NCBI GenBank assembly: GCA_937873715.1
Contig: CALMYJ010000027.1
Span: forward strand, 62,001-126,000
Source of the DNA: an uncultured Chitinophagaceae bacterium
Lineage (GTDB): Bacteria > Bacteroidota > Bacteroidia > Chitinophagales > Chitinophagaceae
Length of the DNA: 64,000 nt
Direction: 5' to 3'
Positions 48,453 through 58,700 of this stretch are shown in pieces. Numbering within the stretch: the stretch's first letter is position 1; every line of letters begins with the position of its first letter. Under the pieces are notes generated by a model. The model worked only from the letters and a program-made list of their open reading frames with translations. It had not been told where the DNA came from and did no database searches. The translations under genes and the position numbers were made by a program.

Positions 48453-51400
48453 ATGAAAGAAAAAATTATCCTCGTTGCACTTTTTTGCTGCACCGTTACG
48501 GCAGTGTTTGCACAAAGGGAGATTAGTAACCCACTCGTAAACAGCAAGGAGGTACTTACAAAAGGTGTTGCCCTGCACAACGAACGTCAATACAAGGCAG
48601 CCATAGCCGAATACAGCAAAGTGCCTGAAAGCGACACTGCTTACAGCGATGTGCTGTACGAAATGATACTTAGTTATTATAAAGACAGCAGTTATGCCAT
48701 AGCCGAACAACTGGCGCAAAAAGGGCTTTCAATGTTTCCGGAAAAGCGCAACGAATGGTACGGCATACTGGCCGATTTGTACGACGATACCAAACGGGAA
48801 GAACTGGCGCTAAAAGTGTACGACACCATATTGGCCGAAAAGCCTTATAGCTATATCACCTGGTTCAACAAGGGCATAAGTCTTTTCAGACAATCGAAAA
48901 ATGATGAGGCAGCAGTGCATTTTCAACGCTGCATTATGCTCAATCCTTATTATTCATCGGCACATTATTTTTTAGGCAGGCTGTCACTGCTCAAAGGCAA
49001 CCTGCCGCAGGCCATGATGAGTTTTGCTGCCAACTTACTGGTAATGCCCGATAATAATTATTTCCAGTATTCAATCGGTTACCTCAACTCTATTGCCGAA
49101 ATGAATAATACCGTTACAGAACATCTTGCCAAATACAGGCCCGGTAAAATTGATGACTTTGATATGCAGCAGGAAATAATTGCCAGCAAAGCTGCACTGG
49201 ATCGTAAATACAAATTAAAAGCCAACCTGGAAGATCAACTGGTACGCCAATTACAGGTACTGTTAGAAAAGCTGGAATACAATGCTGCAGATAAAGGCTT
49301 TTGGATGCAATACTATGTGCCCATGTATAAAAATATTTGGGAGCGCAACCAGTTTGAGCCATTTGTAAATTATATTTTTAGCGAACTGGATATAAAGTCT
49401 ATTAAAGAGTATAATAAAAAAGAAAAGAAAAAAGTACAGGCCATGTCTGATGAGGCCATCGATTACCTCAACCTTATCAGGAGCACACAGGTATTGCAAT
49501 ATCCTGAAAGGGATAAAACCACGCTGCGCTATTATATCCAAAACTACAATGTGTCGGGCAAAGGGGTGTACGGTAAAAATGCAAAAAAAGAAAGCATACT
49601 TACAGGCCCATGGGAATTTTATCATCCCGGCGGCAACATCAAATCAAAAGGCGTGTTTGATGATGAGGGCAGGCGCAACGGCGAATGGCTTTTTTACTAC
49701 GATAACGGCATACTCCGTGAAAAAACATTTTACGAGAAAGATAAAGCAAGCGGCAAAAGCTATAGCTGGTATGATAATGGGCTGTCTTACAAATTTACCA
49801 CGTACACTAATGATGAAGAAGACGGAGAATCTACCTCCTATTTCTACAACGGCATGCTACGCTCAGTTATAAAATACCAGGCTGGCAAAAAAGAAGGTAA
49901 AGCCAAATATTATAACGTAAACGGCTATGTCAAAACTGTTACACTGTACAGTAACGATTTGCAGGATGGTGAAGAAGTGGTTTATCATGCCGATGGCACA
50001 CTGCAATCTAAACTCAACTATACTAAAGACAAAGCCAATGGCGAGTACAAAGAATACTTTAACAACGGTAAGTTGAAAATATCGGGCAGTTATATCAACG
50101 ATAAAAAAACGGGCATTTGGAAAACCTATTACCCCAATGGCCAGCAGGAGTACCTGGAAAATTATACCAACGGTGAATTGGATGGTGAGTATATGGCCTG
50201 GTACAAAAACGGGAAAATTGAATCTAAACGAATGTATATTAAAGGAGAAATAGACGGTAAAAAAGAAGACTTTGATGATGATGGCCTCCTGTACTGCGAA
50301 AGCATTTTTGAAAAAGGACGCCTGAGGGATATAAAATTTTTCGATAAGAAAGCACAGGTGATCAGCAGCACCAGCAGCCGTAAGGGTAATGCCGATATTA
50401 CTTTTTTTGCGCCGGATGGAAGCAAATCGAGCAGCGGATACTATACCAAAGACGGGTTGCTGGAAGGTAAGGGCTTATACTATTATAAAAATGGTCGCCC
50501 CTCCTCTGAAGCAATGTATGTAAAAGGGTTGCTCGAGGGCAAACGAACCCTGTATTACGAAAACGGAAAAGTGAAGCAGGAGGGGAGTTTTAAACAAAAT
50601 GAAGCAGATGGATACTTTACCGATTTTTATATTGATGGAGAAGTGGAACAGGAAGGCTGGTATGTAAATGGTGTGAGGCAGGGGACACTTATCAGCCGGA
50701 ATCATTTGGGAAAATTAACCAGCAAACTGTATTACCTCAATGGCGATGTGCACGGCGTGGCAGAGTATTATTACCCATCAGGTAAATTAGATTATAAAGC
50801 TTTTTATGATAATGGCTGGTTTTACAAAACAGAGCAGTACGATGCCGATGGAAAAGTAATTGCCGCCTCTCAGTTAAATAAAGGCGAAGGGGTAATTACT
50901 TATGTACACTTTAACGGTAAGCCATACATCATCAGTAATTACAAACACTACAAACTTAACGGGCAACACTCTTCTTTCAATGGCGATGGCAGCAAAATAG
51001 CCGTGCGCTGGTATAAAAATGGTAATGAAGACAGCACGTTTACCTCATGGCATCCTAATGGAAAAATAAAAGAAGAAGGCCGCTACAAAAGAGGGGAAAA
51101 AGTAGGCCAATGGAAGCTGTATTATTATTCAGGCCAGGTATCTGCGCAGGAAAACTATAATGAGGAAGGCCTGCTGCATGGAAAATATATGCAGTATAAT
51201 GAAGATGGCAGCGTAGATAAAGAAATGCAATACCAGGAGGGCAGGCTGGATGGTGAATACCGGATGTATAGTGATAAAGAACTTGCCTTGGTATTCTATT
51301 ATAAGGAAGGCACTATCACCGGCTATAGTTACGAAGGTAAAGATGGTAAACTGGTGCCTGCCATACCCTTAACAAAAGGTGCAGGAAAAGTAGTTGCCTA

Positions 51401-51752
51401 TTTTAAAAACGGGATAAAGAGTGCCGAAATGGACTTTAGCGAATACCTGGTTGAAGGCCCCAGGAATATTTACTTCACTAACGGAAAGGAATATATTACC
51501 GGGCAAAGGGTTAACGGGCAGGAGCATGGCGTTAAAAAAGTGTTTTACAATACCGGTAAACTCTTAAAGGAAGAAAACTTTGTGCATGGTAAATTGCATG
51601 GTGCTGTAAAAGTGTATAACGAAAATGGAACGCTTTTTTCCGAACTCAATTATTATCTCGGCGACCTGCATGGAGAGTGTAAATACTATACGGCAGGCAA
51701 ACCATCAGTAACCTATATCTATCACTATGGCATGTTGGAATCGAAAAAATAA
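48453..51752 (+). CDS. Exported TPR protein with about 29 MORN-type repeats
   Basis: The 1099-residue protein has a signal peptide (MKEKIILVALFCCTVTAVFAQ), a TPR-like helical part at about residues 25-240 (AIAEYSKVPESD, YSYITWFNKGISLFRQ), a helical linker, and from about residue 382 to the end a near-unbroken row of about 29 repeats of 22-24 residues. Typical units read NGEWLFYYDNGILREKTFY and TGIWKTYYPNGQQEYLENY, the MORN-variant (toxin_YwqK/MORN_2) pattern. The frame opens 105 bases earlier, but ATG 48453 yields a proper signal. It ends 8 bases before a DUF3857 gene, so the three-gene operon is likely translationally coupled. It probably faces the periplasm or surface; the function is unknown. 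Confidence 0.85.
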   Translation: MKEKIILVALFCCTVTAVFAQREISNPLVNSKEVLTKGVALHNERQYKAAIAEYSKVPESDTAYSDVLYEMILSYYKDSSYAIAEQLAQKGLSMFPEKRNEWYGILADLYDDTKREELALKVYDTILAEKPYSYITWFNKGISLFRQSKNDEAAVHFQRCIMLNPYYSSAHYFLGRLSLLKGNLPQAMMSFAANLLVMPDNNYFQYSIGYLNSIAEMNNTVTEHLAKYRPGKIDDFDMQQEIIASKAALDRKYKLKANLEDQLVRQLQVLLEKLEYNAADKGFWMQYYVPMYKNIWERNQFEPFVNYIFSELDIKSIKEYNKKEKKKVQAMSDEAIDYLNLIRSTQVLQYPERDKTTLRYYIQNYNVSGKGVYGKNAKKESILTGPWEFYHPGGNIKSKGVFDDEGRRNGEWLFYYDNGILREKTFYEKDKASGKSYSWYDNGLSYKFTTYTNDEEDGESTSYFYNGMLRSVIKYQAGKKEGKAKYYNVNGYVKTVTLYSNDLQDGEEVVYHADGTLQSKLNYTKDKANGEYKEYFNNGKLKISGSYINDKKTGIWKTYYPNGQQEYLENYTNGELDGEYMAWYKNGKIESKRMYIKGEIDGKKEDFDDDGLLYCESIFEKGRLRDIKFFDKKAQVISSTSSRKGNADITFFAPDGSKSSSGYYTKDGLLEGKGLYYYKNGRPSSEAMYVKGLLEGKRTLYYENGKVKQEGSFKQNEADGYFTDFYIDGEVEQEGWYVNGVRQGTLISRNHLGKLTSKLYYLNGDVHGVAEYYYPSGKLDYKAFYDNGWFYKTEQYDADGKVIAASQLNKGEGVITYVHFNGKPYIISNYKHYKLNGQHSSFNGDGSKIAVRWYKNGNEDSTFTSWHPNGKIKEEGRYKRGEKVGQWKLYYYSGQVSAQENYNEEGLLHGKYMQYNEDGSVDKEMQYQEGRLDGEYRMYSDKELALVFYYKEGTITGYSYEGKDGKLVPAIPLTKGAGKVVAYFKNGIKSAEMDFSEYLVEGPRNIYFTNGKEYITGQRVNGQEHGVKKVFYNTGKLLKEENFVHGKLHGAVKVYNENGTLFSELNYYLGDLHGECKYYTAGKPSVTYIYHYGMLESKK

Positions 51753-51760
51753 GCAGCGCT

Positions 51761-53686
51761 ATGAATAGGATTGTTTTAAAAATTATTTTTTGTTGTGGTT
51801 TGGCTTCAGCTACCCATGTGAGTGGCCAAACAGTACAGGAACTCTTAAATGCTTATCCCGATAAGCTTGCGGTATTTTCAAACGTAAACCGCTCAGTAGA
51901 GGTATTTATTAATGGGGGTTCTCCTTATGCCGAAGCTACTGAAGTATCGGAAATGACGATACTCAACGATAAAGCCAATGGCATTTTCAATAAGGATAAA
52001 GTATACCACAGTTCTTTCAACGAACTTAAAAAAATTGAAGCCTACACCCTGGTGCCCGAGGGCAACAGCTTTGCCAAAATGAAAGTAACTGATTTTAAGG
52101 TGCACTCCTCACCGGGAAACGGCGTGTTTTACGATGATGTAAAAGAAACAACTTTCGATTATCCCAGGCTGGCTAAGGGGAGTGTTACACATGTGCAAAC
52201 CACTCATTTTAATAAAGACATAAGGCTGCTCAGTAGTTTTTACTTCAGCAGTTACCAGCCGGTGCACAAGGCTGCTTATACCGTTACTTTCCCTGAAGAT
52301 ATGGATGTACGTTATATTCTTAAAAACGATCCGGAAAATAAAGTAACCGTTACCGAAACCAAAAAAGGCAGGAAAAGAAAGCTGGAGTTTTCTGCCACAG
52401 GCATACCCAGCTACGATGTTTTTGGCAATGGTACATCCGTATCTTACTATGCCACTCATGTAATTGTATATGTGGCAGGCTATAAGTACAATGGGCAATA
52501 TGTACATGTATTTAGTTCGGTTGATGAACTGTATAAATGGAATTCAAATTTTATAGCCAATGTGAACAAAACAGAAGACGAAACTTTAAAGAAATTATCA
52601 GACAGCATTTGTCAAAATGCAACCACACAGCGTGAAAAGGCACAGGCAATATTCAGGTGGGTGCAGGAGCATATAAAATATGTGGCTTTTGAAGAGGGGC
52701 TCGAGGGTTTTGTGCCAAGGCAGGCTGCCGATGTATGTGCCAAGCGTTATGGCGATTGTAAAGATATGGCTAGTCTGCTCACCGCACTCATGCAGTTGCA
52801 GGGCCTGCAGGCGTATTTTGCATGGATAGGTACAAGGTCGATACCCTACACCTATTCCGAAGTGCCACTGCCGCTTACCGACAACCACATGATTAGTGCT
52901 GTGCGTATAGAGGGGGAATGGATTTTTTTAGATGCCACCGATCCTAACTGTATTTTTGGGATGCCCACCAGTGGTATACAGGGTAAAGAAAGTTTGATAG
53001 GTATTAGTGCCGATAAGTACGAGCTGGTAACCGTACCCGTTATGCCTCCTGCAAAAAGTGGTGTTACAGACAGTACCTGGCTTACCATCAGCAATAATAC
53101 CCTCAACGGGAACTGCTCTGTAAACTATATCGGGTATTTTGGCAGCGATGTGTACAACAGTTTACTGTACAATAAGGGGGATGACGAAAGGGTGTATGCC
53201 AGGCGCCGCATGGCCAAGGGTAGCAACAAATTTTTAATGAAAGATTACAAGATTGATTATCCCGATCCTGTAACGAAAGCCGCAACTATTTCATCCAGTT
53301 TTGAAATACCCGATTATGTAAAAATAGCTGCCGACGAAATGTATATCAACCTTAACCTCGAAAAATTATTCAGTACAACACCAATTGATACAGCCAAGCG
53401 AAAAGTATCTGTATCAAATGAATACCTGCACACCATTGAACAGGTACATGCCTTAAAAATACCGGATGGTTACGCACTGGAGTATGTGCCTAAAAATGTA
53501 TTTGTTTCCAACGACCTTGTAGATTTTTCTATTGAATACAAAGCAGTCGCAGGCAGCATCTCCGCCACACAAAAGCTGGTAACAAAAAAACTCTACATTC
53601 AGCCGCAGGAGTTTCCGGAATGGAATAAAGCCGTATCCATTATTTCGCCGGCATATAAAGAACAGGTGGTACTAAAGAAAAAATAA
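51761..53686 (+). CDS. DUF3857/transglutaminase-like exported protein
   Basis: The 641-residue protein has a signal peptide ending SGQ, a DUF3857 beta-rich domain to about residue 260, then a transglutaminase-like domain with a complete triad: Cys333 (RYGDCKDMASLLTAL), His376 (TDNHMISAV) and Asp391 (FLDATDP). A DUF3858-like C-terminal beta part follows. Family members may cleave or crosslink peptides or amides in the periplasm, but substrates are unknown. It is the middle gene of a three-gene operon, 8 bases after the MORN protein and 25 bases before a related protein lacking the triad. Confidence 0.87.
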   Translation: MNRIVLKIIFCCGLASATHVSGQTVQELLNAYPDKLAVFSNVNRSVEVFINGGSPYAEATEVSEMTILNDKANGIFNKDKVYHSSFNELKKIEAYTLVPEGNSFAKMKVTDFKVHSSPGNGVFYDDVKETTFDYPRLAKGSVTHVQTTHFNKDIRLLSSFYFSSYQPVHKAAYTVTFPEDMDVRYILKNDPENKVTVTETKKGRKRKLEFSATGIPSYDVFGNGTSVSYYATHVIVYVAGYKYNGQYVHVFSSVDELYKWNSNFIANVNKTEDETLKKLSDSICQNATTQREKAQAIFRWVQEHIKYVAFEEGLEGFVPRQAADVCAKRYGDCKDMASLLTALMQLQGLQAYFAWIGTRSIPYTYSEVPLPLTDNHMISAVRIEGEWIFLDATDPNCIFGMPTSGIQGKESLIGISADKYELVTVPVMPPAKSGVTDSTWLTISNNTLNGNCSVNYIGYFGSDVYNSLLYNKGDDERVYARRRMAKGSNKFLMKDYKIDYPDPVTKAATISSSFEIPDYVKIAADEMYINLNLEKLFSTTPIDTAKRKVSVSNEYLHTIEQVHALKIPDGYALEYVPKNVFVSNDLVDFSIEYKAVAGSISATQKLVTKKLYIQPQEFPEWNKAVSIISPAYKEQVVLKKK

Positions 53687-53711
53687 TAAACAAAGCAATT
53701 CAAACAAACCT

Positions 53712-55688
53712 ATGTATCAAAAATTATGTGTTACCGCAGCATTGGCCCTGGTGCTGCTGCATACCGCTACCGCCCAGGTTAATAATCCCTACCGCCCAAT
53801 GCCAGTATGGGCCGATAAGCCAGCCCTGCACAAACTGCCCGATTTGTATAAAGATGCCAGTGCAGTGTACCTGCTCGACAACAGGGTGTTTCAATATAAA
53901 ATTGAAAACAAAAGCCTGGTGCAATACAATCATGTGTATCGCCTGGTAAAAGTGCTGGATGATAAAGGCATTGAAATGTTCAACAGGGTATATATTCCGG
54001 TATATCCCAATACCCTGGTTACTAATTTAAAAGCAAGGGTGATAACTTCTGCCGGAAAAATCATGGAAGTGCCTGAAAACAAAATCAAGGAAGAAGTAGA
54101 GGATGGCCGCCGCTATAAACTGTTTGCGATGGAAGGTATCGATAAAGGCTCGGAAGTAGAGTACAGCTATACCCTGAAAAAAGATCCCTCATTTTTCGGC
54201 AGCGAAATTTTTCAGAATCAGTCTGTGCCTTACCTCCTGGCAAAAATGGCGGTGATTACACCAGCTCATGTACAGTTTACTGCCAAAGGATTCAACGGCT
54301 TTAAGGTATTACCCGATTCTTTAATTAATGAAGAACGCATACTGCCGGCTTTTTCAGAAAATATTACGGAACTCTCCGATGAAAAATATGCCCTGCGTGA
54401 CAAGTATTTACAGCGGGGAGAGTATAAACTTAGTTATAACCTGTCAACCGCAAGTGATGTGGAAATGTACACCTGGAAGGAACTTTGCCGAAAAGTTTAC
54501 CCCAACCTTACTTCAATAGGAGAAAAAGAGAAAAAGGCATTGGTTAAATATGTTGCCGGTATAAAAATTCCTGCCGGAGCCAGTGAAGAAAAAACGGTAC
54601 AGTTACTGGAAGACTATATGAAAAGTTCTATCAATGTAGATGATAAACTGGTAAGCGAAAATGCCGATAATATTGAAGCGATTATTAAAACCGGTAATGC
54701 CAACGATTTTGGTGCCAACCGGCTATTGGTAGCACTGCTCGAGCACTTTAATGTTAAATACCAGGTGGTGTTTCCATCTGTACGAAACCAGTTGCCGCTT
54801 GATGAAGACCTGGCCAACTGGAATCGCATCGATGAAACACTTATTTATTTTCCGGGCACAGGAAAATTTGTGCAGCCAGCCGGCGAAATATACCGCTATC
54901 CTTATGTAACACCCTACTGGTGCGGTACAAGAGGCTTGTTTTTAAGGGGTACCGATATTGGCGGCGTACGCACTGCAATAGGCAGGTTCGATACCATACC
55001 TATGGAACCCTTTAGCGAAAGTGCACACAATATGGAAGTGTCGGCAAAGCTGGATGCAACAGGCGATTCATTAATTATAGATTGTAAACAAATATTAAAA
55101 GGCTATGCTGCCACATCATACCGCCCTATTTGGAAATACCTGCCTAAAGACAAACAGGATGAAGCCGTTAAAGGCATCATCAACAATATTGCCAAAAGCG
55201 ATAATATAAAAAATATAAAAACCGAGCATACCCTGCTAACAGATGCCTGGGATAATAAACCACTTGTTATCAGTAGTACCATACATACTGCTGAACCCCT
55301 TGAAAAAGCCGGTAAAAAGATTTTGTTTAAAATTGGCGACCTCATTGGGCCCCAGGAGCAGATGTACCAGGAGAAGCAGCGTCAAATGCCGGTAGAGCTT
55401 GATTATCCGCATATACTATACCGTAAGTTGAAGTTTGAAATCCCGGAAGGATACAGCATCAAAAATCCCGGCGATTTAAAATTAGATATACAGCATACCG
55501 ACAACGATGGCGTAAGCATGGGCTTTGTAAGCAGCTACAGCATTAAAGGAAATATACTGGATGTGGACGTGATGGAAACCTACCGGGATCAGCGTTATCC
55601 CCTCAGCCAGTTTGAAACATTTAAAAAAGTAATTAATGCAGCAGCCGATTTTAATAAAGTAGTGCTGGTGCTGGAAAAAATAAACTAA
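53712..55688 (+). CDS. DUF3857 protein with degenerate transglutaminase domain
   Basis: The 658-residue protein has a signal peptide ending TATAQ and a DUF3857 domain (VYRLVKVLDDKGIEMFNRVYIP, EYSYTLKKDPSFFGSEIFQ). The following region aligns in layout with the transglutaminase domain of the upstream neighbour, but the Cys position reads GNANDFGANRLLVALL (residues 328-343, no Cys), the His region reads DLANWNRID, and the Asp strand reads LIYFPGTGKF. All three catalytic residues are gone, so it is probably a binding or regulatory partner. A terminator follows its stop. The ancestral relation to its neighbour is inferred from order and pattern. Confidence 0.82.
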   Translation: MYQKLCVTAALALVLLHTATAQVNNPYRPMPVWADKPALHKLPDLYKDASAVYLLDNRVFQYKIENKSLVQYNHVYRLVKVLDDKGIEMFNRVYIPVYPNTLVTNLKARVITSAGKIMEVPENKIKEEVEDGRRYKLFAMEGIDKGSEVEYSYTLKKDPSFFGSEIFQNQSVPYLLAKMAVITPAHVQFTAKGFNGFKVLPDSLINEERILPAFSENITELSDEKYALRDKYLQRGEYKLSYNLSTASDVEMYTWKELCRKVYPNLTSIGEKEKKALVKYVAGIKIPAGASEEKTVQLLEDYMKSSINVDDKLVSENADNIEAIIKTGNANDFGANRLLVALLEHFNVKYQVVFPSVRNQLPLDEDLANWNRIDETLIYFPGTGKFVQPAGEIYRYPYVTPYWCGTRGLFLRGTDIGGVRTAIGRFDTIPMEPFSESAHNMEVSAKLDATGDSLIIDCKQILKGYAATSYRPIWKYLPKDKQDEAVKGIINNIAKSDNIKNIKTEHTLLTDAWDNKPLVISSTIHTAEPLEKAGKKILFKIGDLIGPQEQMYQEKQRQMPVELDYPHILYRKLKFEIPEGYSIKNPGDLKLDIQHTDNDGVSMGFVSSYSIKGNILDVDVMETYRDQRYPLSQFETFKKVINAAADFNKVVLVLEKIN

Positions 55689-55708
55689 CCAGTTAACATA
55701 GTAAAAGC

Positions 55709-55740
55709 AAAGCCGGCCACAGAGCGCCGGCTTTTTTAAT
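55709..55740. terminator. Bidirectional terminator
   Basis: AAAGCCGGC (55709-55717) pairs perfectly with GCCGGCTTT (55726-55734) around an 8-base loop and is followed by T. It lies between the end of the DUF3857 operon and the end of the converging 1163-residue gene. Confidence 0.9.
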
Positions 55741-55757
55741 AATACCAAGCTTGCCGG

Positions 55758-58700
55758 CTAAAAGATAGCCCTTACTACTGCCCGGCCGATATGCACCGTC
55801 CTGGCTTCGCCGGGTTTGCGGCCATCATATTGCAGGCTCATTTCAATATTCCCTGCAAGGCGCTTGGTAAATTCAAGGTTCCACAAATAGTTTTTTCCTG
55901 GCAACAACCCGTCGAGCAGCAGGTACCCAACTGTAGAATTCGGCGACCCGCCATCTTTAAAAGTGTAGGTGATATTGTTAAGTGAAAAACGGGCATTTAC
56001 AGTGGCACTGGCCAGTGCATTATATTTAGTTTCCGCAAGGAGGCTGTTGCTGGTTGCCCTTTCTTCAAAGCCCGACCTGTTCTTTTTATCACTGCGGTTA
56101 TACTCCAGCGTTACCCTAAGTTTAGTACCGCTTACCCAGCTTACAGATGGCTCTGCCGTGTATTGTAAAATGCTGTAATTCCTGTTGTCGAAAGCTGCTG
56201 TGGTAAGTTCATTGCTCAGGGTACGCAGGCGGATATTGGCTAAAATACTCCTGCTGGCATTCCACCGGCCTTTTAGCGTAAAGCTTTGCTGGCTGCGGCC
56301 TTCCACCCCATAAGTCAACAGCGATTTGTTGTTGTTGAGTACATGGGTGATATCCATTCCCCATTTGGGGCTGATGCGGTTAAAAAAAATGGTATTGGAT
56401 AAATAGGAACTTAAGGTAAGGATTGTAGTATCGGTAACCTGCTTGGTAAAAGGATTAAATTCGAAGCCTCCTGTAGCGATATTTTTTTTGCTGATTTGCA
56501 ATGAAGATGTGCTGCTGAGTTTTGCCAACATTTTTTTTATACCCTTTGCAGCAGAGGCATCTATCACTACCCGTGGGTTAATATCTATGCTGTAGTTAAA
56601 TTGAATGTAGTTGGCCTTAACATACTCGTTGGTTGGAGTAAATACCCTGATGTATTTGCGCTGATCCGGGAACAGGGCTACTTCAAATTCATTAAGCTCT
56701 CTCAGCCCGTTTTCGTTATAATCTATCCAGGTATATTCTCCCTGCCCGGCCGGTACTTCCACGTAGCTGAATTCACGCTTTTGCTCCTGGCCGGCGCCGG
56801 TTTCGTAAAGAATATTACCGGCAACTAATCCTTTCCATTCATTAATAAAATATTCTGCACGGCCTAGCAGGCTTTCCTCCGGCCTTAGTTTAGAAACACT
56901 GCTATTGTTTACATGCAGTTTGCGGTACGTGCCGGTAAACCGAAACTGGTGTTTTTCATTTTGCAAAAGTTCGGTAGAGAGGCTGATATTATCGCTCCTG
57001 TCTGCCCGTACCAATTCTTTAGCTACCGGGTACAAATCGTTACGGGTAAAATAAGTAACACTCCATTTGTTTAGTTTCGATTGGTCGGATTTTAGGTAAG
57101 CCGTCCAAACATTAAATCCAAAGCTGAGCGGTGTGAGTGTATCGGGTGTTGTGAGGCGCTGGCGAAACAGTTCACCAAGGTAATTACCGCCTATCTGCAT
57201 ATTTTTAAACTGCTTTAATACCTTGCTAACGTCTATGGTTGGACGCAAATAATTTCCCTTAAGGCCATCGCTGCTGCTGCTGGTAAGGCTTACCAGGCTG
57301 CTCAGCTTCCAGCCCTTAATGTCGTTGTATTGTTCAATGGTGTGGCGAAAGCCATTAAAACCATCGCTGCGGTTATATTGCAGCAACTGGTAGCCAAGCC
57401 TGTTGCCTCTGGCATCACTCAGTTTTGTACCGGCGCCGGTAATGCGTTCGTCGGCAGCATCGGCAATATAAGGCAGGCCCCAGTCCCTGTTGAACTCCAC
57501 ATTCCGCAACCGTTCCAGCGGTTTGAAGCTTTTTTGTACAAACTCGTAACTCAGTTTACCCTCCAACTGTAGTTGTTTTTTGAGCAGCTTAACCGGTTGG
57601 CCGTTATTGATAAGTTGCAGCTTCAGTGCGGTGCCATTGTCATTATTTTTATCTTTAGATGAAAACAGGTTGATATCGTATTTGCTGAAGGCCAGCTCTG
57701 CAGTAGCCGTTGTTTTTTCGTTAATGCTGTATTCAGCAGCCACAGTGGCCATTTGCAGCTTTTTGGGAGTTACCAGCAGCAGCACCGGCTCCCAGCTTCC
57801 CTGTTTGCTGCCATCGGCGGCCGGCCCCACCCATTGAAACACACGGCCATTGGCGCCATTCAGCAATTGTATGTAGTTGCCATTGCCCTGGCCAAGAAAG
57901 CTAAATGATAAGCTGTATACATCGGCATTGGGTAGTGTATCAAAAATATAAATAGGGTATATATTGCCGTTATATATTGTATCAGCCTTGCGGTATAATA
58001 TTTTATCTGTACTAAAAGTGTCTTTTACGGCACCGCTGTAAAATGCAGTGTCTATACCATCACCGATATCTGCTAAAAACTGTTTCTGTGCTGCATCAAG
58101 CGGCTGGTTAATCGGGGAGTTTTTAGCATCCTGGTTACTAAATGCAGCAATGCTCACCAATAGTTTTTTCCCAACCGTCATTTCGTTATTCGCATATAAG
58201 TTGGAGTTGAGGTAATTGCGGTCGGCATATTCAAATTCCACCTGTATCCTTTTGTCTTTTGTAATCATACGTTTAGGGGTAAACGTAAGTTCGGCCGTAT
58301 TGTAGTTGATGATGTAGTCCTGGTCTTCGCCACGCTGCAGCATTTCGCCATCCATCCATATCCTTTCAGTGCCGGCCAGTATGGTAAAAAACAATTCGTT
58401 ATTGGCGCCCTGCAGCCTGTATGGGCCCTGGTTGCCTTCTACCGGCTGCAGCACCTGCCTGTTAAATTTTCCTTTGGCAACCGAGCCACTTACCAGCAGG
58501 GAGTTGTGTACATTTTTACTGATAGCGTTATCTGTGCTAAAGGCAGCACCCTGCAGGCGTTTGTAAAAGTTTAAAAAATAATTTTTGCTTTGCCGGATAT
58601 CTATATCACCAAAACTGGCCTGCCAGTTGCGTTTTTTTACCTGCATAAATATGCGGTCAAAATCCCTTAAATCCTGGGTGTTTCCATCCGGCTGTATGGG

